Shown one piece after another: positions 6,074-8,906 of a DNA stretch of 8,906 nt; the stretch's first letter is position 1; each line of letters begins with the position of its first letter. The stretch is taken from NCBI GenBank assembly GCA_019137115.1, contig JAGVSV010000221.1, positions 1 through 8,906 on the forward strand, given 5' to 3'. The stretch comes from Bacillota bacterium (GTDB lineage: Bacteria; Bacillota; Clostridia; Christensenellales; Aristaeellaceae). The position numbers and the translations under genes are program-made. The notes beneath the pieces are model-generated. The model was not told the DNA's origin and made no database searches. It was given only the letters and a program-made list of their open reading frames with translations.

Positions 6074-8022
6074 CAGCCGATCTCCGCGCCTTCCTGGACC
6101 TGGTCATCGGCAAACAACAGGTACAGCGACCCGTCCGGGTTCTCTGCGCTCAACAGCATGCCTTCGGACACTACGCCCCGGATTTTGCGAGGCGCCAGGT
6201 TGCAAAGCAGAATTACCTTGCGCCCAACCAGCGTGGCCGGGTCATGGTATTTGGCGATACCCGACAGCACAGTGCGCTCCTCCTGGCCCAGTGACAATCG
6301 GAATTGCAGCAGTTTGTCGCTGCCGGCCATCGCTTCACACGAGATTACGCGCGCCACTTTCATCGAGAGCTTTTCAAAGTCATCAAAGGCGATTTCAGGT
6401 TTGGCGGGTGTTTCGGGAACCGTAGGCTCGGGCTCTGGTTCGGGCTGGTCGCCCTGCTCCAACTCGGCCAAATCTTTTTCAATGTCGATGCGCGGGAACA
6501 GCGCCTCGCCTTGTTGCACCTTGCCGCCGGATGGCAGCGCGCCGAATGTATTGATCGAATCCCAGGTGGTCAGCGCTTCGTCCTCAATGCCCAGCTGCTG
6601 GTGAATCCGGCGGGAGGTTGTGGGCATCACCGGATAAATCAGCACGCCGATCACCCGGATCGCCTCGGCCAGCACATACAGCACGGTCTGCAACCGCGGC
6701 GTGCCGCTCTCATCGCGACCCAGCACCCAGGGCTGGGTTAAGTCAATATAGCGGTTGCATTCGGACACCACGCGCCACACCTCCTGCAGCGCCTGGGAGA
6801 ACTGCAGCGCGTCCATTTCTTCCTCAAACGCGGGCGGAAGCGCTTCGGTTTTGTCGATCAAAGCCTGGTCGACAGCCTCATACGCGTTGGGCGCGGGAAT
6901 CACACCGCCAAAATACTTGTCCAGCATGGCGGTGGTGCGGCGCACCAGGTTGCCCAGGTCGTTGGCAAGGTCGCTGTTGATGCGGTTGAGCAGCGCGCGG
7001 TTGGTATAGTTGCCGTCCGCGCCAAAGGGCATTTCGCGCATCAGATAGTACCGCAGCGCATCCGCGCCATAGCGCGCCACAATGGGCGGGGGGTACACCA
7101 CATTGCCCTTGGATTTGCTCATCTTGTCATTGCCAAACAGCAGCCACCCGTGCGCAAACACCTGCCTGGGCAACGGCAGCCCCAGGGAATGCAGCATGAT
7201 GGGCCAGTAGATGGTATGGAAGCGCACGATGTCCTTGCCCACCAGCTGCACCTGCGCGGGCCAGTATTTTTGAAGCAGCGTGTCATCGTCGCCCATGTAG
7301 CCCAACGCCGTTACATAGTTGAACAGCGCGTCGATCCACACATACACCACGTGCTTGGGGTCAAAATCCACCGGCACGCCCCAGGAGAACGTGGTGCGGC
7401 TGACGCACAAATCCTGCAGGCCCGGGCGCAGGAAGTTCTGCAGCATTTCGTTTGCGCGGCTGGGCGGCTGGATGAACTCCGGATGATCCTCGATGTACTG
7501 AATCAGCCAATCCTGGTATTTGCTCATCCGGAAAAAGTAGCTTTCCTCCTGTACGAGTTCCGTGGGTTTGCCGCAGTCCGGGCAGCCGTGGCCGTCCACC
7601 AGCTGCGTGGCCGTCCAGAAGGCTTCGCAGGAAGCGCAGTACTGGCCTTCATAGACGCTCCGGTAGATATCATCCTGATCCAGCATGCGCCTGAAAATGC
7701 GCTGGATCGCCTTTACATGGTCAGGGTCGGTCGTGCGCATGAACACATCGTATTCGACATCCATCAGCTGCCACAGCTTCTTGGTGTCCGCCACGATTTC
7801 GTCCACAAAGGTTTGCGGATCCTTGCCCGCTTCCTGTGCGCGGCGCTCGATTTTCTGCCCGTGCTCATCCGTACCGGTCAGGAAGTAGGTGTCATAACCC
7901 GTCATCTTTTTAAACCGCGCCATCGTATCGGCGGCCACGGTGGTGTAGGTGTTCCCGATATGCAGTTTCCCGCTGGGATAATAAATCGGCGTGGTAATGT
8001 AAAATGTCTTCCTGTCCTGCAT
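6073..8022 (-). CDS. metG: Methionyl-tRNA synthetase with C-terminal tRNA-binding domain
   Basis: This class I synthetase charges tRNA-Met, including the initiator, with methionine using ATP. The 649-residue product has the HIGH motif as HIGN (21-24) in YPSGKLHIGN, the KMSKS loop at 300-304, and the connective insert with CASC (129-132) and CPDC (147-150), a likely zinc knuckle. VWIDALFNY (228-236) lies before the KMSKS loop, the anticodon-binding helical domain covers about 340-510, and a Pro/Glu-rich linker (about 524-541, including EPEPEPTVPE) leads to a Trbp111/EMAPII-like tRNA-binding domain (546-649). The start is ATG 8022, with GGGAGG 7 nt upstream. The frame stays open upstream to 8166, but those codons would cover the promoter and lack family similarity. 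A sigma-A promoter gives a leader of only about 20 nt, so there is no room for a T-box or SAM riboswitch. Confidence 0.98.
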   Translation of the reverse strand: MQDRKTFYITTPIYYPSGKLHIGNTYTTVAADTMARFKKMTGYDTYFLTGTDEHGQKIERRAQEAGKDPQTFVDEIVADTKKLWQLMDVEYDVFMRTTDPDHVKAIQRIFRRMLDQDDIYRSVYEGQYCASCEAFWTATQLVDGHGCPDCGKPTELVQEESYFFRMSKYQDWLIQYIEDHPEFIQPPSRANEMLQNFLRPGLQDLCVSRTTFSWGVPVDFDPKHVVYVWIDALFNYVTALGYMGDDDTLLQKYWPAQVQLVGKDIVRFHTIYWPIMLHSLGLPLPRQVFAHGWLLFGNDKMSKSKGNVVYPPPIVARYGADALRYYLMREMPFGADGNYTNRALLNRINSDLANDLGNLVRRTTAMLDKYFGGVIPAPNAYEAVDQALIDKTEALPPAFEEEMDALQFSQALQEVWRVVSECNRYIDLTQPWVLGRDESGTPRLQTVLYVLAEAIRVIGVLIYPVMPTTSRRIHQQLGIEDEALTTWDSINTFGALPSGGKVQQGEALFPRIDIEKDLAELEQGDQPEPEPEPTVPETPAKPEIAFDDFEKLSMKVARVISCEAMAGSDKLLQFRLSLGQEERTVLSGIAKYHDPATLVGRKVILLCNLAPRKIRGVVSEGMLLSAENPDGSLYLLFADDQVQEGAEIG

Positions 8023-8029
8023 GCTACGT

Positions 8030-8035
8030 CCTCCC
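8030..8035 (-). promoter_or_regulatory. Ribosome binding site deciding the metG start
   Basis: The minus strand reads GGGAGG, 7 nt before the ATG at 8022. This supports starting at MQDRKTFYITTPIYYPSG rather than at any upstream codon in the same open frame. Confidence 0.85.
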
Positions 8036-8049
8036 TTATGCCAGGCTTC

Positions 8050-8078
8050 ATTATACGAAGTCCCCCATATGCGGTCAA
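8050..8078 (-). promoter_or_regulatory. Sigma-A type promoter of metG-tatD
   Basis: The minus strand has -35 TTGACC (8078-8073; one mismatch to TTGACA) and a perfect -10 TATAAT (8055-8050) separated by exactly 17 bp. Transcription would start near 8043, about 21 nt before the metG ATG. It is the best promoter in the window. Confidence 0.85.
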
Positions 8079-8091
8079 GCAAACGCGCGCC

Positions 8092-8120
8092 TTTCCGCGC
8101 CCGGTTTATCATGCTATAAT
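8092..8120 (+). promoter_or_regulatory. Extended -10 promoter of the divergent plus-strand gene
   Basis: TGCTATAAT at 8112-8120 is a perfect extended -10. The hexamer 17 bp upstream, TTTCCG (8092-8097), is a poor -35. A start near 8127 would leave a leader of about 32 nt holding GGAGG. A short inverted repeat, GCGCG-N6-CGCGC (8085-8100), overlaps the -35 position and could be an operator, though such a repeat may be chance in GC-rich DNA. Confidence 0.65.
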
Positions 8121-8158
8121 GCGTTTCACATACGGTGGATAGCGCGGAGGTACAGAAG

Positions 8159-8906
8159 ATGGTCAAGTTAAAGTGGGTTTCCGCTTTGGAAAAGGTGTTC
8201 CCGGACGAGGAACCAAAGGACTATCCGGACATCGCACTGACGGGTTTTCAGAACGAGGTGCTTTCGCTGCAAGCCGCCTGGTGTGTGACGGACGCATCGG
8301 AGCAGGACGATCCCCGCCAGCGCGTGCGGTTGGCGTTGGACAGCGCTGTGCCCGCGCGCCTGCGCCGCGTGACCAATGTGCCGGTGCGTTTCCCCTGTTT
8401 CCCGGTGCATGATGCCGGTTACCTGCGCACCACGCCCGGTCTGTACCCGGACCTGTTGGAGGATGTGACCACAACCACGCATCTGCGGGCGTATATGAAT
8501 ATCTGGTCGGCGGTGTGGATTGACCTGGAGCCCACCGACAGCACAAAGCCAGGACAATATCCTTTGTCCCTGCGGATGGAGGATCTTGACGGCAACGTCC
8601 TGGCGGAGCAGACGTTCAGCGTAGAAATTCTGCCCGGCGCCCTTCCCCCGCAGGAGATCATCCAGGCGCGTTGGCTGCACGCCGACTGCCTGGCGCAGTA
8701 CTACCATGTGCCCGTGTTTTCGGACGAGCACTTCGCTATTCTGGAGCGTTTCATTGCGCACGCGGTGCGCCGCGGCGTCAACATGATGCTGGTGCCGGCG
8801 CACACGCCGCCGCTGGACACCGCGGTGGGCGGCGAACGCCTGACCACCCAACTGGTCGGCGTTGCCCGGGAGAGCGGCCGGTATGTGTTTGACTTTGCGC
8901 TGCTTG
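8159..8906 (+). CDS. DUF4091 / GH123-like domain protein, N-terminal 249 codons; 3' end outside window
   Basis: The visible part resembles the N-terminal half of DUF4091 (GH123-like) proteins, predicted glycoside hydrolases. Seen: an opening MVKLKWVSALEKVFPDE, a beta-rich accessory domain (about 1-155) ending in EQTFSVEILPGALPPQ, and the beginning of a TIM-barrel-like domain with RWLHADCLAQYYHVPVFSDEH (split at 169-189), a helix (ILERFIAHAVRRGVN) and MMLVPAHTPPLDTAVGGERLT, which I recognise from this family. The acidic catalytic residues expected later in the barrel are outside the window, so activity cannot be judged. There is no signal peptide or membrane segment, so it is probably cytoplasmic and would act on imported oligosaccharides; that is inference. 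The start ATG has GGAGG 8 nt upstream and its own extended -10 promoter, divergent from metG. Family confidence is moderate because it rests on remembered motifs. Confidence 0.75.
   Translation, partial: MVKLKWVSALEKVFPDEEPKDYPDIALTGFQNEVLSLQAAWCVTDASEQDDPRQRVRLALDSAVPARLRRVTNVPVRFPCFPVHDAGYLRTTPGLYPDLLEDVTTTTHLRAYMNIWSAVWIDLEPTDSTKPGQYPLSLRMEDLDGNVLAEQTFSVEILPGALPPQEIIQARWLHADCLAQYYHVPVFSDEHFAILERFIAHAVRRGVNMMLVPAHTPPLDTAVGGERLTTQLVGVARESGRYVFDFALL

Noticed and set aside
8023..8043. T-box or SAM riboswitch in front of metG
   Set aside because: The predicted start site leaves about 20 nt of leader, far too short for either element, and no T-box sequence or specifier hairpin is visible.
7150..8142. 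Plus-strand open frame of 330 codons opposite metG
   Set aside because: It is antisense to the catalytic domain of a strongly supported methionyl-tRNA synthetase and runs through the metG promoter; no family similarity is visible.
8023..8166. N-terminal extension of metG up to 8166
   Set aside because: The 48 extra codons cover the TTGACC-17-TATAAT promoter, lack similarity to MetG and have no RBS; GGGAGG is correctly placed for the ATG at 8022.
8168..8851. Minus-strand open frame of 227 codons opposite the DUF4091 gene
   Set aside because: The plus frame has a promoter, GGAGG at proper spacing and family motifs. The opposite frame has none and a typical shadow composition.

Overview
This window comes from a bacterial chromosome and looks like ordinary core genome. 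Base composition is GC-rich (near 60% by eye, not computed). The organism is most likely a Gram-positive member of the Firmicutes/Clostridia type. The evidence is the metG-tatD gene pair, the maf-mreB-mreC-mreD-PBP2 wall-elongation cluster, strong AGGAGG-type ribosome binding sites, a consensus sigma-A promoter, and a PBP2 with a long N-terminal region. A high-GC gut clostridial lineage would fit, but no species can be named from the sequence.

Layout. Positions 1-8022 are a tightly packed run of minus-strand genes, read right to left: metG (6073-8022), tatD (5291-6073), a 107-113 bp gap holding a weak hairpin/T-tract and an extended -10 promoter, then maf (4593-5177), mreB (3536-4576), mreC (2316-3539), mreD (1387-2319) and the first 473 codons of the class B penicillin-binding protein PBP2/mrdA (1-1421), which runs off the left edge. 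Several junctions overlap: metG/tatD by 1 nt, mreB/mreC by 4 nt, mreC/mreD by 4 nt and mreD/mrdA by 35 nt. There are thus probably two transcription units, metG-tatD and maf-mreBCD-mrdA. A 136 bp divergent region (8023-8158) carries back-to-back promoters. To its right a plus-strand gene, a DUF4091/GH123-like protein, starts at 8159 and runs off the right edge. No stretch longer than 300 bases lacks a gene. I saw no tRNA, rRNA, mobile element or CRISPR array.

How the genes work together. MreB (cytoplasmic actin-like filament), MreC and MreD (membrane scaffold and partner) and PBP2 (transpeptidase) form the core of the rod complex, which drives side-wall peptidoglycan synthesis. Maf is a house-cleaning nucleotide pyrophosphatase often found next to mreBCD. 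MetG charges tRNA-Met, and TatD is a metal-dependent hydrolase/DNase often encoded just downstream of it.

The most unusual points are in the morphogenesis proteins. MreB has Lys in place of the conserved catalytic Glu before the Pro of the 'EEP' motif, plus other nucleotide-site changes. MreC has a Pro/Thr/Glu-rich C-terminal tail of about 115 residues. MreD is about twice the usual length, with a cytoplasmic loop and an acidic tail whose coding sequence overlaps the mrdA start. I did not find a clearly new defence or mobile system here.
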